Source: Callorhinus ursinus
Lineage: Eukaryota; Chordata; Mammalia; Carnivora; Otariidae
Direction of reading: 5' to 3'
Length of the DNA stretch: 64,000 bases
Assembly: GCF_003265705.1 (NCBI RefSeq)
Contig: NW_020312785.1
Span: forward strand, 16,082,066 to 16,146,065
Shown here: positions 22,576 to 34,568 of the stretch, piece after piece
How positions within the stretch are numbered: the first letter of the stretch is position 1
Layout of the letters: every line of letters starts with the position of its first letter
Notes under the pieces: generated by a model
Seen by the model: only the letters and a program-made list of their open reading frames with translations
What the model was told of the DNA's origin: nothing
Databases searched by the model: none
Position numbers and translations under genes: made by a program

Positions 22576-23629
22576 CTTAGCATTTCTAGTATAACGTATA
22601 ACTTCATTTAAATCAGGATTTGCATATTTTCAAATATTGCACATTACTAATAGTGACCAAAATAATTAAAACAATAAAGATATGTTAATTATTATCAAAA
22701 GAATAACAGATTAGATAGTACTTTCATTTTTTAAACCACTTGAAATAGTTTTTTCTTCTTCCTGTAATTAAATGTTAAAGAATTAAGTCAACAAAATTAA
22801 TTAAACACCATAGCAGTCTGTTAATTTCATAGCTCTTAACTTCATAATAAAACCTCTATGATTATTCTCTTCATTTTGTATAATTTTGGTGTTTCTAAAA
22901 TAATGTCTTTATTCCAGACTTATTTTTTACTAAAAATTATTTTTGTTCTAAAACTCTTGAAGTCAGTATTCATCAAAGTGTGCCATGTCCAAAGGCAGAG
23001 AAGCAGTCTAATCATGTGAACCTGAAAATTTGAGGGGAAAACCGATTTTCTCTGCTCTTCCTCCAATACTGACTTTATTTAGCAAAGTGAAACAATAATA
23101 AAATAAACCATTTGAGCCTCCAGAGTAAAGTTTAATAACCAACAATAAAGATGTTTTAAAATGGATATTTTATAAGTTACAGAATGGCAAGTAAAAGAAA
23201 TGTAAGTGGTATTTGGCATTTTCAATTGAACAATGTGTCTCTGTCCTCCAAATAATATAAAAAAGCACTCTTATAAACTATCAAGTAGTTGTCCAGGCAG
23301 TGAAATATTTTCAAAGCATATCTAATGAAAGTAGAAGTGAAAAGCAGTGGAAATCATTTGAAGTGTCACTCCAAAAAACTTACTTTAGATATAGCTTTGT
23401 TTTTATTTTTTCTACAAGAAAGGCATTTAAAAGAAATATGTGTTCATTCTCCTTAATGTGTGAACAAAATAAGTCTCCAACTTAATTTTAGATGGTGAAT
23501 TGGTTAAGATTTCATATCCATGGAAGGGTTTCATATGTAGTGGTTTAAAGAGAAATAGTACCTAAATTTATTTATTATGTGTAACCCTTATTAATTGTTA
23601 TAGCCAAAGTGTATAAAAAAAAAAAAAAC
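22576..23629. other. Unique AT-rich DNA, nothing recognised
   Basis: No gene or repeat that I can support; an A13 run lies at about 23617-23629. Confidence 0.6.
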
Positions 23630-23808
23630 TTTTGGTACAGACACTGTGCTAAGTATTTTCTTGAGTTTTCTCCTTTGGGCTCCATGACAACTCCATGAAG
23701 AGACTATTAATAATTATCCTTTGATAATTAGAGAACCTAAATGACTTTTCCAATATCATGGAGCTCAGAGTGGCTGAGCTAGAATCTGAACCCATGTCTG
23801 TCGGCTTC
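23630..23808 (-). repeat. MIR
   Basis: 'cagacactgtgctaagtattttcttgag' through 'gagaacctaaatgacttttccaatatc' to 'gaatctgaacccatgtctgtcggcttcca' matches a minus-strand MIR over most of its length. Confidence 0.8.
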
Positions 23809-23823
23809 CAGAACCTAATTCTT

Positions 23824-24020
23824 TTTTTTTTTTTAAGATTTTATTTATTTGAGAGAGAGAGAGAGAGGGAGAGGGAAACAGCATGAGAGGAGATAGGGTC
23901 CGAGGGAGAAGCAGGCTCCCCACTGAGCCGGGAGCCTGATGTGGGACTTGATCCCAGGACTCCAGGATCATGACCTGAGCTGAAGGCAGTCGCTTAACCA
24001 ACTGAGCCACCCAGGCGCCC
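23824..24020 (-). mobile_element. Can-SINE inserted at the end of a MIR
   Basis: T-tail, (GA)n block and body ending 'gccacccaggcgcccc'. TSD CAGAACCTAATTCTT (23809-23823) / CAGAACCTAGTTCTT (24021-24035). Confidence 0.97.
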
Positions 24021-24035
24021 CAGAACCTAGTTCTT

Positions 24036-25441
24036 ACTTTCATGGCATATATCTTCTGTCATTTTAGAAAAGTGTTTCTGATAACCTTCACTTTTAAGCA
24101 GAGAACTTTGTTAGAAGTTAGTGTCGTAATAGCATCCACTGCAGAAATAAAATGATGTGTTGTTTATGACTAGATTAAAATATATTTTTCACCACATCGA
24201 CACTTTTGAGGAAAGGAGAAATATATATATATATATATATATAAGGAATTTATACTCTATAATGGTTCAGTTATGTAGTATGTTACTTAAGTAAATTTTA
24301 TAATCAAAACTGTAAATTCCATTTTGTACCAAATAAAATTGAGGTCACGAGTGTTAAACAATTTCCCATTTTTATAACTTTTTACATATGTAACATAGCA
24401 CAGTTGCATGAGTAGTAAAATAATTTCCTTATACTCTTTACCCAGATTTTAAAATTTTGTCATTTTTAATTTATGTATGTATTATACATATGTAATTTTT
24501 ATACTGTTTCTCATCAACCTTTTATCAATGTGTCTTAGCATCAATTACTGAATCTTACCTGAAACAATGATTAGCATCATGATTGCTAAATGACAGTTTT
24601 TTTAAAAATCTCCATTATTCCATCATTCATGCACATTAAGTGAAGTTCAAATCTAAATGCTTAACTTTCTTTATCTCTCTATGTATATTTATTTATTTAA
24701 TTGCGAATACATGGTTTCTTATTATATTTATTGCATTATAATTTTGTAAGCATTATTACTGCGTCAGGCTCTGGTCCTTGGAGTCAGACAAGCCAAAGTC
24801 ACACAAAAAGGTGGGGGTCTAGGAACAAGGCTACAGAGGGCTTATTGAGCCAGTTGAGGTGTAGCCCTGAGCAGCAGACTGTAGGGATCGCCCAGTGGCC
24901 GGGATCAGGTTGGTAGCCCACAATTTGTTTTGCTGATGTAATTAATAAAGTTTTGCTGGTTATCAGTTGGGATCTAAATTCATGGAAACATTTCTTGCTG
25001 GTGGTTTAGAGCAATTTTAAGGTAAAAAATTTGAGAGTGTTAAATTTCACTAAGGAATTTGCTGCAGGAATTAGACCAATTTAGTTCTGTATCATCTATC
25101 TATAAGTACATAAGAAAATAGGATTTGATTTAACCAGTTTGTACATAGGAAAATCTTAAACATGGCACACAACAAATGTTAGTATCTGTTGTTGTTGCTG
25201 TTAATGGTGATGTCATTGCAATAGCAGGAACCATTTCCGGTGTAGCCAGAACTCTGAGATTGCTAAAAACTTGGTCCAGTCTTGCTCTTCTATGGTGTAT
25301 AACTGCAGCACTGCTTGAATTCTCTACTGCTTTAGGCCCCTCTGTTTGCAAACATCAGGTTCCTGGGTATTGAAGTTTAAATACTTGGAGGAATCAAATA
25401 TTAGGCATTTTTGATAACCTTCTATCCATTTCCTCAAAATA
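24036..25441. other. Unique DNA with an (AT)n run and a possible LTR-like tail
   Basis: (AT)n microsatellite at about 24220-24243. 24765-24960 is a GC-richer island ending in 'gatgtaattaataaagttttgctgg'; an AATAAA after such a block could be an old LTR end, but I cannot identify it. 25170-25370 has short frames on both strands with no match. Confidence 0.45.
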
Positions 25442-25456
25442 CATCCCATCTTCATT

Positions 25457-25655
25457 CTTTTTTTTTTTTAATTTTTTTATTCATTTGAGACACAGAGATA
25501 CAGAGAGAGAGATAGCATGAGCAGGGAGAGAGGCAGAGGGAGAAGCAGGCTCCCCGCTGAGCCAGGAGCCCGATGTGGGGCTCGATCCCAGGACCCTGAG
25601 ATCATGACCTGAGCCGAAGGCAGACTCTCAACCATCTGAGCCACCCAGGTGCCCC
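25457..25655 (-). mobile_element. Can-SINE
   Basis: T-rich tail, GA block, body ending 'gccacccaggtgcccc'. Perfect 15-bp TSD CATCCCATCTTCATT at 25442-25456 and 25656-25670. Confidence 0.97.
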
Positions 25656-25671
25656 CATCCCATCTTCATTA

Positions 25672-25713
25672 TGTCTTGATCTTACATAACCTCTGTCTTG
25701 ATCTTACATAACC
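25672..25713. repeat. 22-bp tandem duplication
   Basis: TGTCTTGATCTTACATAACC at 25672 recurs at 25694 with no mismatch over 20 bases; it lies just outside the SINE's right TSD. Confidence 0.95.
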
Positions 25714-25842
25714 CCAGAAATATATCTGCTGGTATTATCAAAACCCCAAAGGAAGCACATAGACATTTGTTGTCACATAGACAACAAAATGTGAGAGAAA
25801 TCAACATCCAGAAAAATTGCTAGACCAAAAAGGAACTTGAAA

Positions 25843-26042
25843 GAATGGGTCATCTGGGTGGCTCAGTTGGTTAAGTTGTCAACTCTTGGTTTCAGCTTAG
25901 GTCATGATCTCAGGGTCATGAGATCGAGCCCCGAGTTGGCTCAGTGTTCAGCACAGAGTCTACTTGTCCCTCTCCATCCCCCTCTGCTCCTCTCTGCGGG
26001 CAAGTGCGTGTGCTCGCTCTCTCAAATAAATTAATTTAAAAA
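25843..26042 (+). mobile_element. Can-SINE, older and diverged
   Basis: 'gggtcatctgggtggctcagttggttaag' head, 'gagatcgagccccgag' B-box region, 'tctcaaataaattaatttaaaaaag' tail. No clear TSD. It carries a 65-codon open frame that is only a shadow. Confidence 0.92.
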
Positions 26043-26849
26043 AGAAAGATTATGTACATAAACATTTTCTGAGTGATTTAGAAGTACAAAGTAAGTAAAA
26101 TGTCAGGTAGAGATGAATTTAACAGGCTAGCAGAGCCTCCTAAGAGATGCTCTGTTTAATTTAATGTGTGCAATTGATTAAAGCACTTTTCAGTTGTGGA
26201 TTCATTGAAATAAACATGAACCTATATCTTGCAATCACTGAAATGAGAAACTGGACATTCACTGATAGGGATGGTGGAAGAGGAAGCTTTGAATACTCAT
26301 TCTGTTCCTGCTTTTACTTATGTCTCCTCCCACCCTTGACTCTCTTCCTGGAAAATTATGTCTTTCCTCAAACATTATTCAAACACTGACCTCTGAAGCT
26401 TCTCCTAACTTCTGTGACTACAGTGCCTTTGAAATTTACTTAAATCGTAGCCCATGACACATTATTGTTATAGGATAGCTAGCAGTGAGATCATGGCAGT
26501 TAATTAACTTAAATAATGCTCTGTTTCTTCATTATAAAAAGGGGGAAGATGTTATACGAATCTCAACCTGTTCTTAGGATTTAAAGAGAGCATGTATTGA
26601 AACAGTGAGTCATAAGAATGGTAGGAATTACTTCCTTGTAGCTAGAGCATGTTTATTTTCACATATAAATAAAGAATATTCAAAGCCTGTGTAGCCAAAA
26701 TGAAGTAATTTTATTATATCTACCCTTACAATCTCAGCTACAACTATTAAAATTAGCAGTGTTTCTCTGTGATTCACCTGTTTATGTACCAAGGAATGCA
26801 TTTGCCAATGGAAATGCAATGAGTGAAAACAGACACAGATCTGCTTTCC
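26043..26849. other. Unique DNA with a MIR-like trace
   Basis: 26470-26600 has a MIR-like core ('gttaattaacttaaataatgctctgtttcttcattataaaaagggg'). A 73-codon open frame at 26168-26389 shows no family match. Confidence 0.45.
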
Positions 26850-27160
26850 GAAAGTTTAGAGATAATGACCAAGAATTAAGCCAATAAATAAAAAGATCAG
26901 TAATAGTGAACTATGTGAAATGAGTGGGAAGAGAAGAAATTTTTCTAAGCAGATAAAAACAACACTTGAAAAGACACAGGAGAACGAATAGCCCGTTGAA
27001 GGACAGACGCTGCTGCTGCTGATTGGAAGAGAGTGTAGGGTCAGTGGTAGTGCCAGCAACCAGTGTGGCCGGAGCAGAGAACAAGGAGTTAAATCATGTA
27101 AGGTTACAGAATAAAGCTGAGTGGATGGCAGATGCCAGGCCATGCACAACTTTGCATTTA
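26850..27160 (+). repeat. Old mammalian-wide repeat
   Basis: Shares the order 'gaaaagacacaggag ... gtagggtcagtggtag ... gtgtggccggagcagagaac ... gccaggccatgcacaac' with a widespread old mammalian repeat; related copies lie at 20.6, 37 and 53 kb. I cannot give the family name with confidence. Confidence 0.5.
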
Positions 27161-27257
27161 TCAGTATTATTTTTATATTTATCCTAACATCAATGAGATG
27201 AAACCCAGCAAATACAAATTAACAGACCCAAGGACAATATTTCATGAGGATAAGATA

Positions 27258-27680
27258 TATTAATTTCCTAGGGCTGCTTTAACAAAGTACCACAACTGGG
27301 TGTCTTAGAACTACAGAAATGTATTGTCTCTCAGTTTGGAGACCAGAAGTCTGAAATCAAAGTGTCAGAAGACCCACACTCCCTTTCAAAGTATTAGGGA
27401 AGGATCTTTCCAGATGTCTTTCCTAACTTCTGGTAGTTCCTTGGCTTGTGGTGATAGAACTCCAGTCTTCACATGGCATTCTTTCTGTGTATGTCTGTGT
27501 TCTGATTTCCTGTTTTTATAAGGTTACCAGTCATGCTCAACTAGAGCCCACCCTAGAAGCCTCATCCTAAGTAATCACATCTGCAGTGATCCTATTTCCA
27601 AATAAGGTCATATTTTAAGGTACTGGAGGTTGGTAATTCAACATGAGAATTTGGGGGAGACACAATTCAACCCATAAAGC
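27258..27680 (-). mobile_element. MLT1/MST-type MaLR LTR
   Basis: Reverse complement of a MaLR-type LTR: 'tttcctagggctgctttaacaaagtaccacaa' at the left, 'ggtcatattttaaggtactggagg' and 'gaatttgggggagacacaattcaacccataa' at the right. Full LTR-like length of about 420 bp. Non-autonomous solo LTR, highly diverged. Confidence 0.8.
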
Positions 27681-28157
27681 AATGCATATTTTTAATGGTG
27701 CAAAATTGATCATGGGTATCAAACAAAAAATTACTTCTTATTAATGTGTATTTTATTGTTTTTACTGTTTACTACTAAACATCATTGTATATTTACAGCT
27801 TATAGTCCACCATATTTGAGATCTTCTAAAAGATTTAAATAAATTTATTTTATAGACTAAATAACATTAAAGATATACTTACATTAACTATATGAAATTC
27901 ATGTTAGGGCAACTGCATATTCATTTTTCATAAATTATGTAGGCTTCAATTTAATAAATATGCTAGGATTATATTGTCACTTATATGTTTTCCATATAAA
28001 ATCTAAACAACATTTGGATTAAGATGGCACTCAAGACTCACATGTATTCCCCTTACCTTTCATGAGAAACTAACACTGCAAAAATGCAAAAAATAAAGGA
28101 TTTGAAAAAAAAATAAAGTACAGGATGTAAGAATGAGACACAAAACAGGTGATTAAC
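27681..28157. other. Unique AT-rich DNA, nothing recognised
   Basis: No feature that I can support. Confidence 0.6.
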
Positions 28158-28172
28158 AATTCTGGAAGAGAG

Positions 28173-28366
28173 GGGCACCTGGGTGGCTCAGTTGGTTAAG
28201 CGACTGCCTTCGGCTCCAGTCATGATCCTGGAGTCCCGGGATCGAGTCCCACATGAGGCTCCATGCTCAGCAGGGAGTCTGCTTCTCCCTCTGACCCTCT
28301 TCCCTCTCGTGCTCTCTATCTCTCATTCTCTCTCTCTCAAATAAATAAATAAAATCTTAAAAAAAA
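28173..28366 (+). mobile_element. Can-SINE
   Basis: Full-length with 'gggatcgagtccc' B-box region and A-rich tail. Perfect 15-bp TSD AATTCTGGAAGAGAG at 28158-28172 and 28367-28381. Confidence 0.98.
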
Positions 28367-28381
28367 AATTCTGGAAGAGAG

Positions 28382-28795
28382 AAGGAAAATAGAATTGTAA
28401 GAACAGTAGAAATGTGAACAAGGTAGGACCTTCATGTACCTGGTGGAAGAAAAAAACAAGATAAACAGTAAGACAATATAGAGGTAATCAGAAGAAAAAA
28501 GAAACTTAAATCAACATCACACTTTTAATTAAAGTTACTAAAAAATATTGAGCACTTACTACATTTAAATAACAAATAGGGCATCTAAGCAGCTGAAAAT
28601 TAAAAAGTCCCAAATATTAGATATATAACTGTTGAAAATAAAAATTCTATGGAATGACAGGTAGATAAAAATTTGAATGTAGTGGGGGAAAATGTCCCAG
28701 AAAATATGAGAGAAAAGAAGCATATATAAAAGCAATACATAAGAGCAGATATATAAAAAGAATCCCCCAAAAGAAGGAATCTAGAGTGGAAGAAT

Positions 28796-28835
<40 letters not shown>

Positions 28836-29618
28836 TACCAACATTATAAGAACTGAGATGTAGCCTGGATCTTTAGATTGAAAATGATCAAGTGGAAAAG
28901 AAAAGAAAATGATCAAGTGGCTAGAAAAATATTTAAAAAGGGAGAGGAGATATTCTTACAGTTATTTGACTCACTCTAAAATGCCAAGGCTGAAATCAAA
29001 CTGAAGGTAAAGATTTAAAAATTAGTCAGGCATCCTCTAAGATGCCTCTAAGATTTACTATCATAGAACACCCTGAAACCCTTATAAAAATACAAATAAA
29101 ATTTATAGCAAATAGAAATAATGAAGTTTACTACCAGCAGAAACTTGCCAGCAGTGTGAACTGTGATTTTATAGCACTAACACTATGTAAATATGTCCTG
29201 TGATCTTTCAGAAGTACCAGCCAGAATGTTGGGTAAGCAAAGTGTTTGTTGCAGTTGGAAAATAGATGTTATGTGCCATGTCGCTGCACAGATTATATTC
29301 TTCAGCTTATCATTCTTTCGGCATATGTCAGTTTAAATGTGTGAGTAGTGACATCAGTCATAGTAGTTCATTTTTTTTTTAGATTTGCACCACAAACATA
29401 AGTTGTACAAGTTGAGAAATACAGTAGATACAGAAATTAAGGAAGCTGGAGAAAAAAAAAATTGAGTGACAAAGGAAAAGATCTTTGCATTCCTTAATTT
29501 AGGGAGAAATTTGAATAGCCTCAGCCTTCAATGTATGTTTACTATATGGTGCTAGTGTGTAACCTCTGCACTGATTGAAAATAAAAGTTCAGATTCATAT
29601 TTGGGAGAATTTTTTTGC
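28382..29618. other. Unique DNA with a (CA)n microsatellite
   Basis: (CA)16 at 28801-28832. The remainder is AT-rich with no gene recognised. Confidence 0.6.
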
Positions 29619-29633
29619 AAATATTGAAGTTTA

Positions 29634-29695
29634 ACACCAAAAACTAATGATGTACTGTATGTTGGCTAATTGAACATAATAAAAAATTTAAAAAA
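29634..29695 (+). mobile_element. 62-bp L1 3' end with perfect TSD
   Basis: Only the last ~50 bp of the L1 3'UTR ('ccaaaaactaatgatgtactgtatg', 'acataataaaaaattt') plus its A-tail. Flanked by a perfect 15-bp TSD AAATATTGAAGTTTA at 29619-29633 and 29696-29710. Confidence 0.95.
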
Positions 29696-29710
29696 AAATA
29701 TTGAAGTTTA

Positions 29711-30367
29711 CATTGCTATGATAAAACATAAATTGTAGTGGAAGTTATACAACCAATTCAGTAGCTTATTAAAAATAGAAGTTACACGTGTGAATATGCA
29801 TTTTTTTCTTGTGAATGACTATATATTGTATCCAAATCTAATCTAGTCCAGAAAAATTAAAATTCCTCACATTGTGTTTTATGAAGGAAATTATTGGTTT
29901 TCTATCTATGCCACTCTGAAAATTCAGTGAATTTAAATATAACAATGAGCTTAAGGACATGAAATATAAAATATTGTTTACTTAATTCACTTGAAGCTTT
30001 CATTTACATAATGCATATATTTTACGTGCATTCTTGTCCAATGTATGATATAAATTATAAGTGATATTTTAAAAGAATTAAATGTATTTCCAAAGAATAT
30101 GTTAAAAAACCATTGCCAATTGAGAAGGACAGAGATGTCTTTCAAATGTCTTCAAATTAATTCTTCATGGTCACAGGTGAATTTTTATTTTGAAAGAAAA
30201 ATGATTAGGATTAATTTTTTTTTTCTAAAAGCTTAGTATAGGAGTTTCTGGACTTAATCTGATTGTAGTCATCATCTTTCAATGGCGAATGGGGGGGAAG
30301 CAACCTTTTTTTTGTAGTAAGAATATTGCCATAGGATATAAAAAATATAAAAACCAAGAAGTATTAA
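29711..30367. other. Unique AT-rich DNA, nothing recognised
   Basis: No feature that I can support. Confidence 0.6.
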
Positions 30368-30380
30368 AAAGTTCAAAGCT

Positions 30381-30568
30381 GGGGCGCCTTGGTGGCTCAG
30401 TTGGTTAAGCATCTGTCTTCAGCTTAGGTCATGATCTCAGGGTCCTGGAATGGAGCCCCTTGTTGTCATTGGGCTCCCTGCTCAGTGGGGGTCTGCTTCT
30501 CCCTCTCCCTCTGCCCCTCCCCCCTGCTCATGTACACACTCTCTCTCAATAAAATCTAAAAAAAAAAT
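30381..30568 (+). mobile_element. Can-SINE
   Basis: 'ggggcgccttggtggctcagttggttaag' head, CT block, 'tctcaataaaatctaaaaaaaaa' tail. TSD AAAGTTCAAAGCT (30368-30380) / AAAGTTCAAAGTT (30569-30581). Confidence 0.97.
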
Positions 30569-30581
30569 AAAGTTCAAAGTT

Positions 30582-31926
30582 GACTAATTTTATTCATTTA
30601 AAAAATGCTGCCATATATTGCATAATAAAACATAGAAATTCACTTAACCAGAAGTCACAATAAATCAAAAGATGAAAAATATGTATTTAATGGTGAAAAC
30701 AAAAATTTTAAATATAAAATATGCCATAAGAATGAAGAATAATGGAACCATCATTTGTTTTTAGCATAAGTGTAGCTAGGTATAACCAGTTTAATTTGTT
30801 ACAAATAAACTCTTAGTGACCTTGTTTAAAAAAAAAAATCTATGTCTGTCTAGTATATAATAAACAAGTACACTTGCTAAAATGGATTGCTCCTTTGAAA
30901 GGACATGTTTTTTTTTTATTAACCTATAAAAGTTTTGTTCTTGTTGCTTAGTTTGATATTATTGTCTTACTCTTAACTATATAGTTCATATAAGATATAC
31001 CACCATGCATTATCAAAGACTTCAGTGATTTTCTTAGATTAGGTTTTCATATTTTACTCTTTAGCCCCAAAGAGTCAGAATATAAAGATAATTAGAGATA
31101 GTTAATTTGAATATTAAATTCAGATCAATTGTATAACAATAAAACAGTTTAGAACTAATGTTTTTTTATTTTTTTATAGAACTAATGTTGATTGAGATGG
31201 CATTAATTTTATTTAATCTTGACAAAAATCCTATACAGTACAAAATATATTTTGCAGCTTTATCTGAATACATACCCCAGGGGAATAGACTTATATAGAC
31301 TAAGGCAGAAGAAACACACATTACTAATTTAAAATAAACAATCCAGTACTCCACTCTTAAATATAAATGGACAACCAAGCGGATAGCTTTTAGTATAAAA
31401 AGTGAAGAGAGCTATATAGATCAGATAAACCACAAATTTTTAAAAAATGGTTATAGATGTGGAAAAAATTTAATTTAAATTATAGGTAAAAATACATGAA
31501 AAAAGCTTCCTTAGAGATCAAAGTATATGTAAGGGGTGTACTATATACTCCTTAGTGTATAGGAGTATTATATAAAAATATAAGAATGGATAGATATTAT
31601 CAATCAAATAATAAAGTTTTCAAGAACATTTGGAGAATAGCTTTCTAAGAAAAAGGGTCCACTGTGCACTGCATCAAATAATCTGACCCAAGCTAATCAC
31701 TCACTTATGGAGTCTCATGTCTACAAGAATGAAGAATACCCAAGTGATTCACGTCATTTACAAAGAAATGCATGTCACCTTGGCATAAGTCTTGTTAGTC
31801 TGGATGCCAGAAAACAATGCAACAGCTCTTCAAACTTTGAGATGAAAATGGACTGCATATGGATTATATTAAAATCCACAAAATTTGAAATAAGTCAAAG
31901 ACTTATTTTCAGTAAGTAAAGAATGT
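30582..31926. other. Unique AT-rich DNA
   Basis: Contains the small T-rich insertion described at 31150-31189. Otherwise no gene or repeat recognised. Confidence 0.55.
31150..31189. repeat. 13-bp duplication flanking a 14-bp T-rich insert
   Basis: TAGAACTAATGTT at 31150-31162 and 31177-31189, perfect, with TTTTTATTTTTTTA between. Looks like a TSD around nothing but a minus-strand poly(A) tail. Confidence 0.85.
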
Positions 31927-32087
31927 GAAGAAGAAGAAGAAGAAGAAGAAGAAGAAGAAGAAGAAGAAGAAGAAGAAGAAGAAGAAGAAGAAGGAGAAGA
32001 AGAAGAAGAAGAAGAAGAAGAAGGAGAAGGAGGAGGAAAGGGGGAGGGGAGGGGGAGGAGGAGGAGGAGAAGGAGAAGAAGAAGAAA
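31927..32087 (+). repeat. (GAA)n/(GGA)n 161-bp polypurine tract
   Basis: Every base from 31927 to 32087 on the + strand is a purine. It starts with 22 uninterrupted GAA units (31927-31992), a GGA, nine more GAA (31996-32022), then mixed GGA/GGGGA and GAA. It sits at the tail side of a minus-strand SINE, so it probably expanded from that SINE's CT-rich block. Confidence 0.97.
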
Positions 32088-32224
32088 TAATGATCAAAAT
32101 CTCAAACAGACTCTGTGCTGAGCGTAGAGCCTGACACAGGGTTTGATCCCATGACCCCAAAATCATGACCTGAGAGGAAATAAAGAGTTGGACGCTTAAC
32201 TGATTAAGCCACCCAGGAGTCCCC
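32088..32224 (-). mobile_element. Can-SINE body, older
   Basis: 'gactctgtgctgagcgtagagcctgacacagggtttgatcccatgacc' through 'gacgcttaactgattaagccacccaggagtcccc', a diverged minus-strand SINE body whose tail side is replaced by the GAA tract. No clear TSD. Confidence 0.9.
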
Positions 32225-33533
32225 TTTGTATTTTAGAAGTATATAATCATAGGATTTGTACAAACTGAATCCTGACACTTCCTTTCAATTATATGTAATT
32301 ATATTGTTCCACTGGCTCAAATTTCAGGAATACTATTCACTGATAATATCCATGCCTTTAAACTGACTTTTACCCTAAGTTTTACTGCAGATCATCCTGC
32401 TTTATATATAAAAATGTTTTGCAGAGTATATATTATATAGTGTTTTATCTTAAACATATATTTAAATTTTACAAATTTTAGATTTTTTTCAATATGACTA
32501 ATGTAATATATTATTTTATTAAATACATTAACAGTTTTTTTTAATTCTCCATATATTCCATCATAATTACTAATAAGACATAGAAAATAGTACTTTGCTG
32601 GCTTCAGTTTTCTAATGTTTTTTTTGAGGTTTTTGTGTTAATATTTATTAATGTGATTGCAAAGGTTTTCTTTTAGTTTTGAATTGTGTCATACATGATT
32701 TATAACATAATCTGTTAAATGTCCATTCTCTTTGCTCTGAAATATTTTCATATGCATCGGATTTCTGCATCTTAAAAAGTTGCAGACTTTGATTCAAATA
32801 TGTAGTTTATATGTAGGGGCTATTCTTTGGTATATAGTGATCATTAGAAAACTTTGACTACTGGAGACAAGAAAGGAAGCTTGACTGACAAAGACACAGA
32901 TAGGATCCTGGAGGAATTAGAGTGATAATGGATCATAAGTCAGTATAATGCCAAGGACTTTTTAAAGCCAGTTGAAAGGAAGACAGTATTTGAAACTAAA
33001 TAATAATTCATGAAAAAATAAAGGCAGAAGATAACATACATAGAATGTAAATATATAGAAAGTATTTATTATTCTAGTAGGTGAAGCTTCCAAGCAACCA
33101 ACTAATCATAGAAAGATATCTCAGTCAGCAAAGCTTCCTACTGGGAATATAATAGAAGCTGAGGCTATATGTGGTCTAGTAATTCCTGCCAGTAGTTAGT
33201 GCCCCGTGGCTGAGAATGTGGGAAAAATATCAGTATATGATAAAACAACCTCCTAGTAGTTACAGGTCTCCAAACAATAAAGTAGGCCTTTTAAAAATAG
33301 TAGGATCTTGTTATGACCATATTCTTTGACAAATTATAAAAGATAATAAATTATAAAGGGCATTTCTATGTAAATAGAAAGGTGATTCCTGATTCCTGTC
33401 ATTTCTTACTGATTTTTTTTTTAATTGAAGTCTGTATAAGCAGCTAACTTGTAGCAGGCTTAGCTGACTAATTTTTAAAATTTAAAAGAAGATAAAGTAA
33501 ATGAAGATCTAAAATAAACTATTGGGGCACCTG
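32225..33533. other. Unique AT-rich DNA, nothing recognised
   Basis: No gene, RNA or nameable repeat. Confidence 0.6.
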
Positions 33534-33697
33534 GGTGGCTCCGTCAGTTAAGTACCCTGCTCTTCATTTTGGCTTCAGGATCCTGGGTCAAGCTCTATGT
33601 CAGGTGGACGGTCTGCTTGAGGATTTTCTTTCTCTCCCTCTGCCCCTCACACTGCTTGTGCCCTCTCTCTCCCCTTCAAATAAATAAATCTTTAAAA
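33534..33697 (+). mobile_element. Can-SINE
   Basis: 'ggggcacctgggtggctccgtcagttaag' head, CT block, 'tcaaataaataaatctttaaaaaataaaataaaat' tail. Internal part diverged; TSD not clear. Confidence 0.93.
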
Positions 33698-34548
33698 AAT
33701 AAAATAAAATAAGCAGACTACCAAAGATTATAGGAACTTAAAAAAAATCAGACAATTTTTATCATTCACCCAACTACAATTGCACATAAAAGCAACAATA
33801 TTACTTCATGGTTGCAGTACTAGAATTGAACAATAAGCAGAAATAAAAAATAAAAGAGTGGGTCTATATTCATTTTATTTTGCCATGTTCTGATGAGGGC
33901 AGTTTCTTTACGTTATAACTTACTACTTTTTTAGTTTGTTTCATCTTATTTTTTTCATCTTATTTTAAAGTAAAATTGAGCATTCTGGTTTATCCTGTAT
34001 GACTAAAGTATCTTTCCTTATTGTAACCAAATATTGAAGCTTTTCTTTATGATAAATTTAATGCAAATCAAAATGGCTGATCTTTAAAACTAAAGTTTTT
34101 ACTTAAATATGTTTCCAGGGATACTTTTATTTCACTGGTTTCTTATATTTCCAGGGCTCTCCATCAACTTATCCTGAAAAGGAATAGCAAAGTCAGATTT
34201 TATTTTACTATAAAATGAGAAAAAAGGAAGTGTGGCATAAAGGGTGTCTTATACCATCTCAATTTGCAGAACATGTTTTCTTGGTTCAATTTACAGATGA
34301 TCAGTAACTATCAAACCTAAAGGAAAATATATTTGCTAGAATTCATGTAGTTAATGTGCTTCAGAGATTGAAAATAAATTTTTTAAAGGAACACATATTT
34401 TGTGTTCTCCAATTTAATACTTCCCAAAATAAGTCATAACCCATCAAATATTTTAAACATGGTTGTAATATCAAGCTTTTATATCAACATTTTATAACTT
34501 TGTTAATTGCATTTTTTATATTCATTATAGCTTGGGTGAATATTTTTT
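33698..34548. other. Unique AT-rich DNA, nothing recognised
   Basis: No feature that I can support. Confidence 0.6.
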
Positions 34549-34568
34549 AATTTATGTCATTCAATTTT

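Noticed and set aside
23765..24043. 92-codon minus-strand frame
   Set aside because: It is the translated Can-SINE body ('A-W-V-A-Q-L-V-K-R-L'), which recurs in other SINE copies here at 15175, 25837, 49670 and 57166.
28801..28832. Possible CRISPR-like or satellite array
   Set aside because: Simple CA dinucleotide run; no spaced repeats anywhere in the window fit a CRISPR array, and the DNA is plainly mammalian.
31909..32166. Long poly-Lys/poly-Phe open frames
   Set aside because: Pure products of the GAA/TTC repeat tract.
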